Shown here: positions 11,883 through 24,057 of the stretch, piece by piece
Numbering within the stretch: the stretch's first letter is position 1
Layout of the letters: each line of letters starts with the position of its first letter
Source of the DNA: Amaranthus tricolor
Lineage: Eukaryota > Streptophyta > Magnoliopsida > Caryophyllales > Amaranthaceae
Reading direction: 5' to 3'
Assembly (NCBI RefSeq): GCF_026212465.1
Contig: NC_080053.1
Location: 9,584,528 to 9,648,527, forward strand
Length of the DNA stretch: 64,000 nt
The notes under the pieces: generated by a model
What the model was told of the DNA's origin: nothing
What the model saw: the letters and a program-made list of their open reading frames with translations, nothing else
Database searches by the model: none
Position numbers and translations under genes: made by a program

Positions 11883-12435
11883 TTTTCCCTCCTTTTTTTT
11901 TTTTATTTTTCTTATCTGTTTCCGCTGCACTTGAGCAAAAGGCATTTCAGTGGTTATCGTAGTATACTCCATGGAAGTAATTTTATTTATAAAAATATAA
12001 CTCGCAACCGGGTCCCGACCTCGAATTTACGGGCACTCGAAAGATAGGACCCGTCGAGGCGGGTCGATGCGCATACGAACGAATTGTCCGAAAGAGGCGT
12101 GCGTCGGTGCGTTCGTGTAAGCGAAAATTGCACCGGGTCCCGTCGGAAGTCCCCGCGGAAGCGCGCCCGGCATGGATGGCCTCTTGATTTCCAAGTGTTG
12201 CGCGGATTTCTTAAATATTTTGTCGCTTTTTTGTTGCGAGTTCACCTGGCTTTTAAAGCCGGCGGACTCTTTTGTGAATCGGACAATACCGGGAGGGTGA
12301 AAAACGGTATTTGGGAAGGAGAAGGCTCGAAATTGGACTCTCGGCTGCGAATTTACGAGCTTTGGAATGCTCTGGTTTTTTTTTTTTTTTTTGGGCGGCA
12401 TTGCGCATGTAAACAAATTGCTACGGTGAATGAAC

Positions 12436-12555
12436 GGGTGCGATCATACCAGCACTAATGCACCGGATCCCATCAGAACTCCGCAGTTAAGCGTGCTTGG
12501 GCGAGAGTAGTACTAGGATGGGTGACCTCCTGGGAAGTCCTCGTGTTGCACCCCT
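12436..12555 (+). rRNA. 5S ribosomal RNA, copy 19
   Basis: Intact. Spacer site 12708 is G, as expected if a third block began here. Confidence 0.98.
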
Positions 12556-13108
12556 TTTTCCCTCCTTTTTTTTTTTTATTTTTCTTATCTGTTTCCGCTG
12601 CACTTGAGCAAAAGGCATTTCAGTGGTTATCGTAGTATACTCCATGGAAGTAATTTTATTTATAAAAATATAACTCGCAACCGGGTCCCGACCTCGAATT
12701 TACGGGCGCTCGAAAGATAGGACCCGTCGAGGCGGGTCGATGCGCATACGAACGAATTGTCCGAAAGAGGCGTGCGTCGGTGCGTTCGTGTAAGCGGAAA
12801 TTGCACCGGGTCCCGTCGGAAGTCCCCGCGGAAGCGCGCCCGGCATGGATGGCCTCTTGATTTCCAAGTGTTGCGCGGATTTCTTAAATATTTTGTCGCT
12901 TTTTTGTTGCGAGTTCACCTGGCTTTTAAAGCCGGCGGACTCTTTTGTGAATCGGACAATACCGGGAGGGTGAAAAACGGTATTTGGGAAGGAGAAGGCT
13001 CGAAATTGGACTCTCGGCTGCGAATTTACGAGCTTTGGAATGCTCTGGTTTTTTTTTTTTTTTTTGGGCGGCATTGCGCATGTAAACAAATTGCTACGGT
13101 GAATGAAC

Positions 13109-13228
13109 GGGTGCGATCATACCAGCACTAATGCACCGGATCCCATCAGAACTCCGCAGTTAAGCGTGCTTGGGCGAGAGTAGTACTAGGATGGGTGACC
13201 TCCTGGGAAGTCCTCGTGTTGCACCCCT
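13109..13228 (+). rRNA. 5S ribosomal RNA, copy 20
   Basis: Intact. Spacer site 13381 is A, which ends the G-G-A rhythm. Confidence 0.98.
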
Positions 13229-13781
13229 TTTTCCCTCCTTTTTTTTTTTTATTTTTCTTATCTGTTTCCGCTGCACTTGAGCAAAAGGCATTTCAGTGGT
13301 TATCGTAGTATACTCCATGGAAGTAATTTTATTTATAAAAATATAACTCGCAACCGGGTCCCGACCTCGAATTTACGGGCACTCGAAAGATAGGACCCGT
13401 CGAGGCGGGTCGATGCGCATACGAACGAATTGTCCGAAAGAGGCGTGCGTCGGTGCGTTCGTGTAAGCGGAAATTGCACCGGGTCCCGTCGGAAGTCCCC
13501 GCGGAAGCGCGCCCGGCATGGATGGCCTCTTGATTTCCAAGTGTTGCGCGGATTTCTTAAATATTTTGTCGCTTTTTTGTTGCGAGTTCACCTGGCTTTT
13601 AAAGCCGGCGGACTCTTTTGTGAATCGGACAATACCGGGAGGGTGAAAAACGGTATTTGGGAAGGAGAAGGCTCGAAATTGGACTCTCGGCTGCGAATTT
13701 ACGAGCTTTGGAATGCTCTGGTTTTTTTTTTTTTTTTTGGGCGGCATTGCGCATGTAAACAAATTGCTACGGTGAATGAAC

Positions 13782-13901
13782 GGGTGCGATCATACCAGCA
13801 CTAATGCACCGGATCCCATCAGAACTCCGCAGTTAAGCGTGCTTGGGCGAGAGTAGTACTAGGATGGGTGACCTCCTGGGAAGTCCTCGTGTTGCACCCC
13901 T
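13782..13901 (+). rRNA. 5S ribosomal RNA, copy 21
   Basis: Intact. Spacer site 14054 is A. The terminator T-run is broken by an A near 13919, unlike all other copies. Confidence 0.98.
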
Positions 13902-14454
13902 TTTTCCCTCCTTTTTTTATTTTATTTTTCTTATCTGTTTCCGCTGCACTTGAGCAAAAGGCATTTCAGTGGTTATCGTAGTATACTCCATGGAAGTAAT
14001 TTTATTTATAAAAATATAACTCGCAACCGGGTCCCGACCTCGAATTTACGGGCACTCGAAAGATAGGACCCGTCGAGGCGGGTCGATGCGCATACGAACG
14101 AATTGTCCGAAAGAGGCGTGCGTCGGTGCGTTCGTGTAAGCGGAAATTGCACCGGGTCCCGTCGGAAGTCCCCGCGGAAGCGCGCCCGGCATGGATGGCC
14201 TCTTGATTTCCAAGTGTTGCGCGGATTTCTTAAATATTTTGTCGCTTTTTTGTTGCGAGTTCACCTGGCTTTTAAAGCCGGCGGACTCTTTTGTGAATCG
14301 GACAATACCGGGAGGGTGAAAAACGGTATTTGGGAAGGAGAAGGCTCGAAATTGGACTCTCGGCTGCGAATTTACGAGCTTTGGAATGCTCTGGTTTTTT
14401 TTTTTTTTTTTGGGCGGCATTGCGCATGTAAACAAATTGCTACGGTGAATGAAC

Positions 14455-14574
14455 GGGTGCGATCATACCAGCACTAATGCACCGGATCCCATCAGAACTC
14501 CGCAGTTAAGCGTGCTTGGGCGAGAGTAGTACTAGGATGGGTGACCTCCTGGGAAGTCCTCGTGTTGCACCCCT
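14455..14574 (+). rRNA. 5S ribosomal RNA, copy 22 (last of the array)
   Basis: Intact gene, but its spacer is cut at about 14889 by the copia junction, so the unit has no downstream neighbour. Spacer site 14727 is A. Confidence 0.98.
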
Positions 14575-14796
14575 TTTTCCCTCCTTTTTTTTTTTTATTT
14601 TTCTTATCTGTTTCCGCTGCACTTGAGCAAAAGGCATTTCAGTGGTTATCGTAGTATACTCCATGGAAGTAATTTTATTTATAAAAATATAACTCGCAAC
14701 CGGGTCCCGACCTCGAATTTACGGGCACTCGAAAGATAGGACCCGTCGAGGCGGGTCGATGCGCATACGAACAAATTGTCCGAAAGAGGCGTGCGT

Positions 14797-14889
14797 CGGT
14801 GCGTTCGTGTAAGCGGAAATTGCACCGGGTCCCGTCGGAAGTCCCCGCGGAAGCGCGCCCGGCATGGATGGCCTCTTGATTTCCAAGTG
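14797..14889 (+). pseudogene. last 5S relic, truncated at the copia junction
   Basis: Same relic as in the other spacers up to TTTCCAAGTG, after which the sequence becomes copia RNase H (read on the - strand) instead of continuing TTGCGCGGAT. The preceding spacer also has a private change, AACAAATTG in place of AACGAATTG near 14770. Confidence 0.7.
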
Positions 14890-17800
14890 GATGGCACTGG
14901 TATTATCACAAAAGATGGGAACACATTCGAATTTAATACCAAAATCTCTGAGCTGCTGTTTTATCCAAAGCAATTGCGAACAACAAGCTGCTGCTGCTAC
15001 ATATTCAGCTTCGGCAGTGGATAATGCAACGGTGTTTTGTTTCTTGGAACACCATGACACTAAACATGAGCCAAGAAATTGTACCATACCTGAAATACTT
15101 TTTCTATTCACAAGATCCCCTGCATAATCTGCATCACTAAAACCTTTCAAATCATAGACATCACTTTTAGGGTAAAATAGGGACAAGTCATCTGTTCCCT
15201 TCAAATATCTTAGAATTCGTTTTACTGCAGTGAGATTTGATTCTTTAGGATTGGATTGAAATCTAGCACATAAGCCAACACTGAAAGCAATATCGGGTCT
15301 ACTAGCATTTAGATATAATAAAGAGCCAATCATGCCTCGATACATAGTTTGATCAATATTTGTTCCATTTGGATCTTCATCTAATCTAACATTAGTAGCC
15401 ATTGGTGTATGGTTGGTTTTAGCATTATTCAAGCCATATTTCTTGAGAAGTTCTTTTATATATTTTTGTTGGTGAATAAAGATACCATTAGCTGTTTGTT
15501 TAATTTACAACCCAAGGAAGAAGTTTAGTTCTCCCATCATACTAATTTCAAATTTAGTGCTCATAAGGTTTAGCAAATTCTTCACACAGCATTTCATTGG
15601 TTGCTCTAAAGATAATATCATCAACATATATTTGAACAATTAAAATATTAGAACCTCTATTCTTAAAGAATAAGGTTTTGTCGATTTTACCTCTAACAAA
15701 GTTATTTTCTATCAAAAACTTTCATAGTCTTTCATACCATTGCCTAGAAGCTTGTTTTAAGCCATGAAGAGCTTTATCAAGCTTGTAGACATGATCAAGA
15801 CAAGAGGCATTTTCAAAGCCTGGTGGTTGTTCGAAAAACTTCTTCATCAAGAAAACCATTCAAGAAAGCACATTTCACATCCATTTCATATAATTTAAAG
15901 TTCATGAATGCAGCAAAAGAAATTAAAATTCTAATAGCCTCTAACCTTGCTACCGGAGCAAATGTCTCGGTATAATCAATTCCTTCTTGTTGATTGTACC
16001 CTTTGATCACGAGTCTTCCTTTGTTTCTTACAATTATTCCATGCTCATCTAATTTGTTCCGAAATACCCATTTTAAACCAATTACCTTTTTGTGTTTTGG
16101 TTTGGGTTCAAAATGCCATACTTTATTTCTTTCAAATTCATTCAATTCATCTTGCTTGGCTACGATCCATTTGGAATCTTTTAGAGCTTCTTCGTGATTT
16201 TTGGGTTCCAGTGATGATAAGAACGCAAAGTCTGCACAAAAGTTTCTCATTTGGGATCTGGTTTGTGTCCCTTTGTTCAAAGCACTTATGATCAAATCAA
16301 GAAGATGACATCTTTGACATTTCCAAGGTTTGGGCACAAATTCTCTTGTGGGAACAGTAGCACGTTCTGGATCGTTCGCTTGATTTTCATTCTGTTCAGC
16401 TACTGGATCAACTTGCTCATCTGTGGGAACAACTGGATTGGGAACAGTCTGCTGATCCTAATGTACTGGCAGTTCCTGATCATGATTAGACCTTTCTGCT
16501 TCTTCATGTATAGGCTGTTTACCTGTTGTTCCTTGATCTTGCACTTTCGTTTCTTCTTCATCGTCCTCTAGATTTGCAAGACCTATTTTAAAATTATTTA
16601 TATCCTGTTCACTTGTCAAAAAGTTAGTTTCATCAAAAATAATGTGAACGGATTCTTCCATGCTCATTGTTCTTTTATTGTAAACTCTGTATGCCTTACT
16701 ATGAGATGAATAGCCAAGAAATATTGCTTCATCACTTCTTTCATCAAACTTTCCTATATTTCATTTTTCATTAACATGAACAAAACATTTGCATCCAAAT
16801 ACACAAAAATAGGAAATATTTGGTTTTACACCTTTAAGCAATTCATATGGTGTTTGAGAAGTAATGGGTTTTTATTAATACACGATTCAATATATAACAT
16901 GCAGTATTGACACCCTCGGCCCAAAAATTTCTAGGTAGACCACTAGCAATTAACATGGTTCTAGCCATTTCTTCTAAAGTTCTATTTTTTCTTTCTACCA
17001 CACCATTTTGTTGTGGTGTTCTTGGTGCGGAAAAATTATGACTTATTCCATGTTCATTGCAGTAATTCATAAAGCTTGAATTTTCAAATTCTTTGCCATG
17101 ATCTGACCTTGTGTGAATATTTTGATTATTGGTAGATTTTTGTATTTTGTTAGCGAAAGAAACAAACTCATTAAAAGTTTCATCTTTACTAACTAAAAAT
17201 AAAGTCCATGTAAATCTACTATAATCATCAACAATAACAAACACATATCTTTTGCCACTTCGGCTTTGTATTCTCATAGGTCCACACAGATCCATATGTA
17301 TTAATTCAAGCGGCTTAGAGGTGGTCACTACATTTTTTGGCTTAAAAGATGATCTTACTTGTTTTCCCTTGGCACAAGGATCACAAATTTCATCCTTTAA
17401 GAATTTTATAGCCGGCAAACCTCTTATAGATCTTAAAGTATTAATTAAAGTATAGCTAGCATGACCTAGACGCTTATGCCAAAGAACTGGGTCATCTTCA
17501 AAAACACTAAGACATGTTAGACTGGATTTGGGAATAATGTCCAGGTTCACAACATAAGTGTTCCCTTTTCTGATTCCTTCGAGCACAGTGTCTCCTGTGT
17601 CGTTCCTAGAAATTATGCACCTTTCAGAAGTAAAGTTCACAGAGTTACCTTTATCGCAGAACTGAGAAATGCTAAGTAAGTTATGTTTCAAATTCTCGAC
17701 TAAAAATACATTATCGATTGCATGGGAACTAGACCTTCTATTTTTTCCTTTGGCGATTATCTCACCCTTCATATTGTCACCGAAGGTTACAGTTCCCCTA

Positions 17801-17990
17801 TCATAGGCTTTAAGTGAGAGAAATTCAGATTTGTAACACGTCATGTGCTTGGAACACCCACTGTCGAGATACAATGAGTTGTTCCCCCTCACTTGGACCT
17901 GAAAAAAAATTAATTGTTAGTTCAAGAACTCAGGCTGTCTTGGGTTCCTTGTCGATTTTAGATGAATCAGCTTTCTTAATCCAAACGTTA
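14890..17990 (-). pseudogene. copia pol remnant: protease, integrase, RT, RNase H (3' truncated)
   Basis: From the N-terminal side: protease motif LYLDSGCSKHMT near 17850; integrase at 16843-17600 with an HHCC finger and catalytic residues in HMDLCGP, RSDHGKEF and NGVVERKNR; RT at about 15500-16240 with [18 protein letters not shown] and the catalytic YVDD near 15625; RNase H at 14890-15330 with GFSDADYAG, STAEAEYVA and CDNTSAI. The frame is broken near 15433-15812, 16340-16460 and 16670-16843. The last RNase H residues run without a stop into 5S spacer, giving a chimeric ORF at 14719-15432. It would have copied and integrated element RNA; it cannot now. Confidence 0.9.
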
Positions 17991-18029
17991 TCGACATAGT
18001 TTTTGTTGGAGACAGTGTACTGTTCCCTT

Positions 18030-19741
18030 TTAGTACACCGGTCTTTCAGATGACCAGTTTTTCCACAAAAGGAACAGATTCTTGTCACTTGGGAGATCAA
18101 CGTAAACCTTTTTATTCTTGTTATTCTTAAAGTATTTTAGGCCTTTTGAATTTTTAATTTTGGCATCTTGAATCCATTTGGTAGAAATTTTGATTTTCCC
18201 TTTTTCTCTTGAATTTAATTCAAGCTTATTCTTATCATTGTTGGATCGGTTGAATGCCAAGCTACTGTCAAGATTTTGGAAATCTATACATAATTTTTTA
18301 ATTGATGCATTGTTCAATTCCTTATTCAAGCCTAAGAATTTGTATTGCGTTAACTCAATATTAAGAATAACATTTTCCTTTTTAATTCTCTCCATATTTT
18401 CCTTTAGCATTATGTTTTAGTCCAACAAACCGAAAAATCTATTTTGGACATCGGATCTAAAGGTGTTTATATATGTGATATGATCTCTACTTACTTTGAG
18501 CTCCTTTTCCAATTTAAGACACTTATCATTACAATTTTCTAATTTAACTTGTGTCTCCTTTAGCAACTCTATTAATTTATTTTTATTCATTTTGGATGGA
18601 TGGACAGAAAATATTTTAGAAGTATTTACCTGCTTTCCTTTGGATTTCTCCTCTTTGCTTTCATGCGTGGCCATGAGACATAGGTTTGTTGTCTCTTCCT
18701 CTTCGGGAATTACAGTTTCATCATCACTTTCAGATTCTCCCCATGCTTTAATCATGGCTTTGCGAAAGTCGGTCTTGTTAAATTTTCCTTTGCTTTGCGG
18801 TCTTCCTGAATCCCTTGCCTTTCCCTTGCCCTTCTCATTTTTCCACATTGGGCATTCCTTGATGAAGTGCTTAGTACTACCACATTTGTGGCACTCAAGG
18901 TTGGATTTTGTTCTTCTTTCTTTGTTGTTTCTTTAATTTGAATACCTACTGTTCCTGAAGAACTTCTTAAATTTACGTACCAGCATAGCAGCCTCCTCCT
19001 CATCACATTCGGATTCCTCCTGATCTGCTGCTGCCAGGGCCAGTCCCTTGTTTCTGAAATAGTCTGCTGTTCCCAAACGTAATTCATGGGTCATTAGGGA
19101 ACCTGCCAACTCTTCCAGATTAAATTTTGTAAAATCTTTGGACTCCTGTATGGTAGTAACCTTGGCTCTCCAGCGCTCATCTTGAGGGAGGCTCCTTAGG
19201 ATTTTTCTTACTTGTTCATCGGTGGGAATTATTCTTCCAAGAGAGACAAGTTCGTTTGTGATGTTAGTGAACCTTGTAAACATCTCTTGGATGCTTTCTC
19301 TTGGTTTCATAACAAATCTTTCATATTTAGACATTAACAAATCTATCTTGGAACGTTTAACTTCACTTGTTCCCTCATGGGTAACAGCCAGCAGGTCCCA
19401 AATCTGCTTGGCAGATTTATACCCCATTATTCGATTATGTTCATTTGGTCCAAGACCACAGTGAAGTAATTTTATGACAAGAGCATTTATTTCCATCTTC
19501 TGAAAATCTTCCTTTTCAAATTCGGTAGTGGGTTTGAGAACAATTTCATTATGGAGTTAGTAGTGGTTACCTCAAAGTCTCCAATCTCTATGACTCTCCA
19601 AACTTGATAATTTTCCGCTTTGATGAAGATCTCCATCCTATTCTTCCAATAAGTGTAGAATTTTCCATCAAACATGGGTGGTCTTTGAGTAGAGTACCCT
19701 TCTTCCATTCGCTCGTTTATAATTGACATCTCTAGGAACAC
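18030..19741 (-). pseudogene. copia gag remnant
   Basis: Capsid/nucleocapsid protein of element 1. It starts near 19741 with a segment containing EEGYSTQRPPMFDG and YTYWKNRMEIF, the usual opening of Sirevirus/copia gag. A UBN2-type capsid region follows (VKRSKIDLLMSKYE, SIQEMFTRF, SLPQDERW). A CCHC knuckle CHKCGSTKHFIKEC lies at about 18850-18892 and a second, CSFCGKTGHLKDRC, at about 18040-18085. The reading frame shifts at about 19490, 18933-18848 and 18415. The same protein order appears on the + strand in element B. Confidence 0.85.
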
Positions 19742-19782
19742 CAGGATTCTGCCCTCAGGGTTTCCTGATCAAATAAGAACAG

Positions 19783-19796
19783 GGCTTTTATACCAA
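19783..19796 (-). promoter_or_regulatory. decayed tRNA primer-binding site of copia element 1
   Basis: On the - strand this reads TTGGTATAAAAGCC, just inside the LTR. The copia primer site for initiator tRNA-Met is TGGTATCAGAGC, as seen at 31664, so two bases have changed. Confidence 0.7.
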
Positions 19797-19806
19797 TTGT
19801 ATACTG

Positions 19807-21286
19807 AGTTAGAGATGGGAACAACAACAAGAGGGGGGTGGATTGTTGTTACAAGTTTAAGCGTTTTTGCCCTGTTTTTGCGGAATTAAATAAAATGAAT
19901 AAAGCTTAAACGTAGAGTGAAATAATGAAAGAGACAACACGATTTTTACATGGAAACCTTCTAGGCCTAATTATAAGAAAAAACCACGACCCCACGGAAT
20001 TTCTAAATTCTCCACTATGTTTAAGGCAACTCTTTACAATTACATTAAACACCTTGCTTCACTCGAAGCGCATCAACTAGGCCAAAATCTCTTTCCTATT
20101 GCTTCACTCAAAGCAACTAACTTAGCTTCACTAAAAGCTAAACTCTTCATTAGCTTCACTAAAAGCTATCTCATTTCTCCTTAGACTCACCCAAGTCTAA
20201 TTACAAATATCACTCAAAAACTCTTACAAAAAGGAATAAAAATTAAATAAAATCAATAAGTTGCACAAGAATATATTATAAAATTAATTGGCGTTTTTAA
20301 AACAAAATTTTATTGTAAAAATTCCAAAAATAATTGCATGAATGAAAGAGCTCATACGTTGGATGTTTAGGAACAACCGAATAAATGTCAATTTATAGAA
20401 TTAAATTCCCTAATAAAAAGGAAGAAACCAACCATTATTCCCTTATCCCAAATAATAAGGAGAATAATGTGGATCTTAAAATCCAAGGGCATCCTACGGT
20501 TCATATCTGAAAATAGGTATTAATCTTGATAAATTCAAGCACACGGTTATCTCAATAATAACCGCTGTTCCCATATACTAATAATAGCTACTGTTCCCTT
20601 TAGCAGCAGTTCCCATATACTAAAATTAGCTGCAGTTCCCTTTTTCCAATAATAACCACGGGTACTTTAAGGTAAATATAGATACGGTTAAGGTTTGCTA
20701 ATAATAGGGACGGTTGCTTTTTACTGATATTAGGGATGGTTACCTATTTACTAAAATTTAGGAACCGTTTATTCTAATAATAGCTAAGACTTCCTTATCA
20801 TCAGCTGTTGTTCCTATATTTAGTAAATTCAATTATTCACTAAATATAACTCCTAAAATAAAGGCTTATTAAAAACGTAAATAAATTTGGAAAATACTTT
20901 GCCAATTAACTTTAATAATTTATAAATACAATGAATTAAATTTAATTAATACATCAACTAAAAATAGAAAATATAATTAATAACAGAATTTCAGTGGATG
21001 TATATTCAGCTGACTTCAATCCAGGAACAGTGTGTTGTCTCCAATTTTCAGTTTTGTTGGAACATTAAACTTGGGAACAATAGACCTCCTGTCTACATTT
21101 GACATGCTAAGCGATATACTTCTTCTAACATCTTTTGGATCTTTTTGACACATACATTTCCATAGACTAAATCATAGGTACTATCAACGATCATAGTCAA
21201 GATCGGATATTGACCTGCACACAAACTCTAAGAACATATTCGTTTAAATAAAGTGTAGTCATCATCAAAACTCAAGAGTTCCAACA
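19807..21286 (-). repeat. 5' LTR of copia element 1
   Basis: On the - strand it starts TGTTGGAACTCTTGAG followed by TTTTGATGATGACTACAC, and ends TCTCTAACT. The start and end match the LTR at 30385-31652, which fixes the boundaries. A TATAAAT box lies at 20391-20397. Near 20050-20180 the GCTTCACT-type motif is repeated, and at 20560-20660 there are degenerate repeats built around GTTCCC. Length is 1480 bases, against 1268 in the sister LTR. Confidence 0.85.
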
Positions 21287-21324
21287 TATATATTTATAAA
21301 TATATAAGTATATATATTTGAAGA

Positions 21325-23373
21325 TCATAAATAACTTGATAAAAATTGGAAGTAAAAATCAATACCTATACCAGCTCCCTTAAAAAATTGATCCACAACA
21401 TCATCAGCTGTGAAGGAGAATATATTGGAATAACCAGAAGAAGTAGGGAGAGATGGAGAATGCACTTCCTCAACAACCTCTTGAACCTCAGCAGGAGATT
21501 CAAGAGTTGTTTCAGATTCCTCAACCACCTTTTCTTGAACAGACTCCAGAGAAACATCCACAACAGGAGCCACTTCAGCGGTAGCAGTGCTGGCAGTTGC
21601 TGTAAAGAGGAAAACAAGTCAGATATCTGGAAAATAGAAGTGATAATGAATGAAATTTCATTCAATAAGGAAACAACCACCTAAGTCTTGATCTGGAAGC
21701 AACATAATAACTTGTGATCTCCCAGGAGCCAGGTAAGCACAAGGAGTAACCAGAAAAGGAAGATCATCACCTTTCCAGGACTAGAAAGAAGAAACGTTAG
21801 CCACTTTCTTTTTCTTCAGGCTCGTTTTCTTCTTAGGACCCTTGTTTGAAAGGCCAGCTTGGTCGGCAGCAGCAGCAGGGCCCCCAAATTTTCCCTTTCT
21901 TGAACCACCTCCGACAAAGGGTTCTAAGACCTTGAATACATTTGGATGGGGATCAACCCAAGTCTCAGGATCCCTATACTCTTTTTTGGCAGGTGGAAGA
22001 GGACCCTACCCTCCTCTGAAGTAGTAAGCAGTGTTGTCCGGGCATATATCACTCCTCCTCCATCTGGGAGCCTCAGCTGGACCCAGAGGGTCATAGTAAA
22101 ACGCAGCAATTCTTCGCTGCTTGTAATTTTTAATGGGGATAGGAGCACAGCTAACACACATCCTCTACAGATGTTTGTTAGCTGTGTTGTTAGCCAAAGG
22201 AGAATCAGGAAGAGGCTTGTAGTATTTCCCATGAGGGGAAACACTCAGAGTCTTCCAGGGAACTAACTTGCTAGCCTGATTTAGAGGAATAAACAAGATA
22301 AAGCTTGTGTGTTAAAAAAAATTAGTCAAATCATCATCATCAACAGGCAAATAAAAGAAAGATTGATATGATACCAGGAGTCAGACAGGAAGATATCTTC
22401 ACCAGGGATAAACATAAGTCCTGCTGGAAGATCACAGCATGGGGAATCCACCTAGAAGGTAGATTTTTATCTCTAGGTTCGATAAAATACAATAAAGCAT
22501 GCCTTTCTCTTCGAGAAAGGTGGATAATCTCGTCCAGTACCAAAGTTTCTCAGGTTTTGAATTTGCTCCAGAAGACTGGAGGCATGTATCTGAAGGAGTG
22601 GCCAAGTGTCTTCGACACTCTGACCCAGATGATTTTGTCTTTATGTTCTTTGAGGTTATTGAGTTTCGGGTAGAAGACCATGGCCTCATTTATTGTAGAA
22701 AATGTAATAAAAGGTTTATTTTTATTTTCATCTAGTTTAAAAAGACTCTTAAAAAGATTAAGAGTCAAGGGGAGTTTCATATATTCACAAGTCCAAATGA
22801 AGGACATAATTTTCCTAGTGGCTTGAGGAAGAAGGTTGTTGAGGGAAAGATGAAAATGACAAAGAATCTGGGAGAAGAATGGGTGAAGAGGAAAGCGTAA
22901 ACCGAAAGCAAAATGGTATATACAAACTCGAATATAAATATTCTCTACATTGGATTCAGAGATGATGTATTCATGAGCCATCATCCCTTCTTCACCAATC
23001 CGACACCAATATCCCTTTTCTTTAGGGATATGGCAGTAATCTTCTAAAAGGAACTGGGCTCTACCCTCTACCATCTGTTTGAAAGTTTCAAGGGTAAGCC
23101 CAGTAGACAGCAATTTCTTCATTGTGTCTGAAGAACCCTCCACATCAAGGGGTGTAAAATGAATGCCTTCGAGACCCTCCAAGGAAGGAGGAACAACTGG
23201 GTCAGTCCAGTGAAGGTGCAGCCAACCATTAGTTTTCATACTCCCATCAGTTGGAGGTTCATGTGGTAATGCTTCTGGCTGCATAAAAAGGGAAAATTCA
23301 AAACTGGTTCAACGATTAATTCATTGTTGAAGTCAAAGGTCAAGTCACGAAGAGAAGTCTTAGAGGAAGCCAT
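21325..23373 (-). pseudogene. antisense ORF of the Tat-like element, putative gypsy-type transposon domain (PF04195-like)
   Basis: Probable start ATG at 23373 (MASSKTSLRDLTFDF). The longest open part is 22550-23284, 244 residues. Its segment IRVCIYHFAFGLRFPLHPFF fits the conserved core of the plant 'putative gypsy type transposon' family (YxFxxGLRFPLHPF). The C-terminal side (21325-21573) is acidic, rich in E, V and S, and ends FSFTADDVVDQFF. Stops and frame changes between these parts mean it is degraded or needs introns I cannot place. The function of these proteins is unknown. Confidence 0.55.
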
Positions 23374-24045
23374 GATTGAAATTAATATGAAAATAAGTTG
23401 AAGGAAACAAAGATTTAAAGGGTAGTTTGCAGAGAATTAAATCAGGGAATCTTTGAAAGTAGTTAGGATTTAAAGAAAGTATAAATTGAAATAAATGCAA
23501 GTATAAGAATATTTATATGCAAGGAAATCATTAAGAAACTTAAAAGAAGAAAATCAATCGCCAAGGGATAGAATAAGATGAAAAAGAAGATCGACCGTCA
23601 AGATGAAACCGCCAAAAATTCAAATTCTTAGATGTAGGGAACAGTGATTGGATGTGCAATTAATATTTGTGCGGCTCAGTAGGGATAATGATAAAAGAGT
23701 ACAGCAACAGCCACAGCGTGTCCAACAAGTTTCCAAAAATTGCACCAAAATAGGAAACATTTAAAAAGATTAATGAAAGAAGTTTTTAAACTTTCCTAGA
23801 AAAAAGAAAAGGAACAAATGTATCCAGATTTCGCATGTTGCCAGAAATTTAAAAAATTAAGATTTGCTTGCAAACGTCCCAAAAAAGAGGCAGTCAGATC
23901 AAACTATGCAAGATACTGAAGATGGGGTAATAATGAAAGAAGGTTTGTTTGATTTCTACATAGATTCTGGAAGATGAAAGTTTTTGAATCTAAGTTCGGC
24001 TTAAAAGCCAAACCCATAAATTCTTAAGATAGAATTTATAGGTAT

Positions 24046-24056
24046 GAGGGGGCAAA
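24046..24056 (+). promoter_or_regulatory. polypurine tract of the Tat-like element
   Basis: GAGGGGGCAAA sits one base before the LTR start. Polypurine tracts prime plus-strand DNA synthesis directly upstream of 3' LTRs. Confidence 0.6.
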
Positions 24057-24057
24057 T

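Larger units (their letters stand above)
8398..12435 (+). repeat. duplicated three-unit 5S block (2 x 2019 bases)
   Basis: Units 13-15 read G, G, A plus the AAGCGAAAATT variant; units 16-18 repeat the same series. The shared variants lie 2019 bases apart, which is three times 673. This is what unequal crossing-over by three units leaves behind. Confidence 0.65.
1..14889 (+). repeat. 5S rDNA tandem array (22 full units, both ends cut)
   Basis: Head-to-tail units each hold one 120-base 5S gene and a spacer of about 553 bases. Gene-to-gene distances are 676, 675, 674, 674, 675, 673, 674, 672, 674, 674, 673 and then 673 for every remaining unit. Most length change lies in two poly-T tracts, one after the gene and one about 60 bases before the next gene. 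Units are nearly identical; the clearest diagnostic site is an A/G/C position 272-274 bases after each gene start. The window opens inside a spacer, so the array continues to the left. On the right it stops at about 14889 inside a spacer, against a copia RNase H sequence. Confidence 0.97.
14890..21286 (-). mobile_element. truncated Sirevirus-like copia element 1 (LTR-gag-pol, 3' end lost)
   Basis: Read on the - strand: 5' LTR (21286 to 19807), decayed primer site, gag, protease, integrase, RT, RNase H, then an abrupt end at the 5S array. The domain order PR-IN-RT-RH is that of Ty1/copia. Gag and pol closely resemble elements A and B further right, so it belongs to the same family. No env-like region or 3' LTR remains. 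It sits inside the Tat-like element that resumes at 21287. Many frameshifts and stops show it is dead. Confidence 0.88.

Noticed and set aside
1..14889. Cassandra-type retrotransposons, which carry 5S sequence in their LTRs
   Set aside because: No TG...CA boundaries, primer site or polypurine tract recur per unit, and the genes form a regular head-to-tail array with long spacers, as true 5S rDNA does.
70..14942. Long ORFs of 66-129 codons on both strands in every 5S spacer
   Set aside because: They are identical because the units are homogenised, overlap the rRNA gene or the relic, include poly-T tracts coding for runs of Phe or Lys, and match no protein family.
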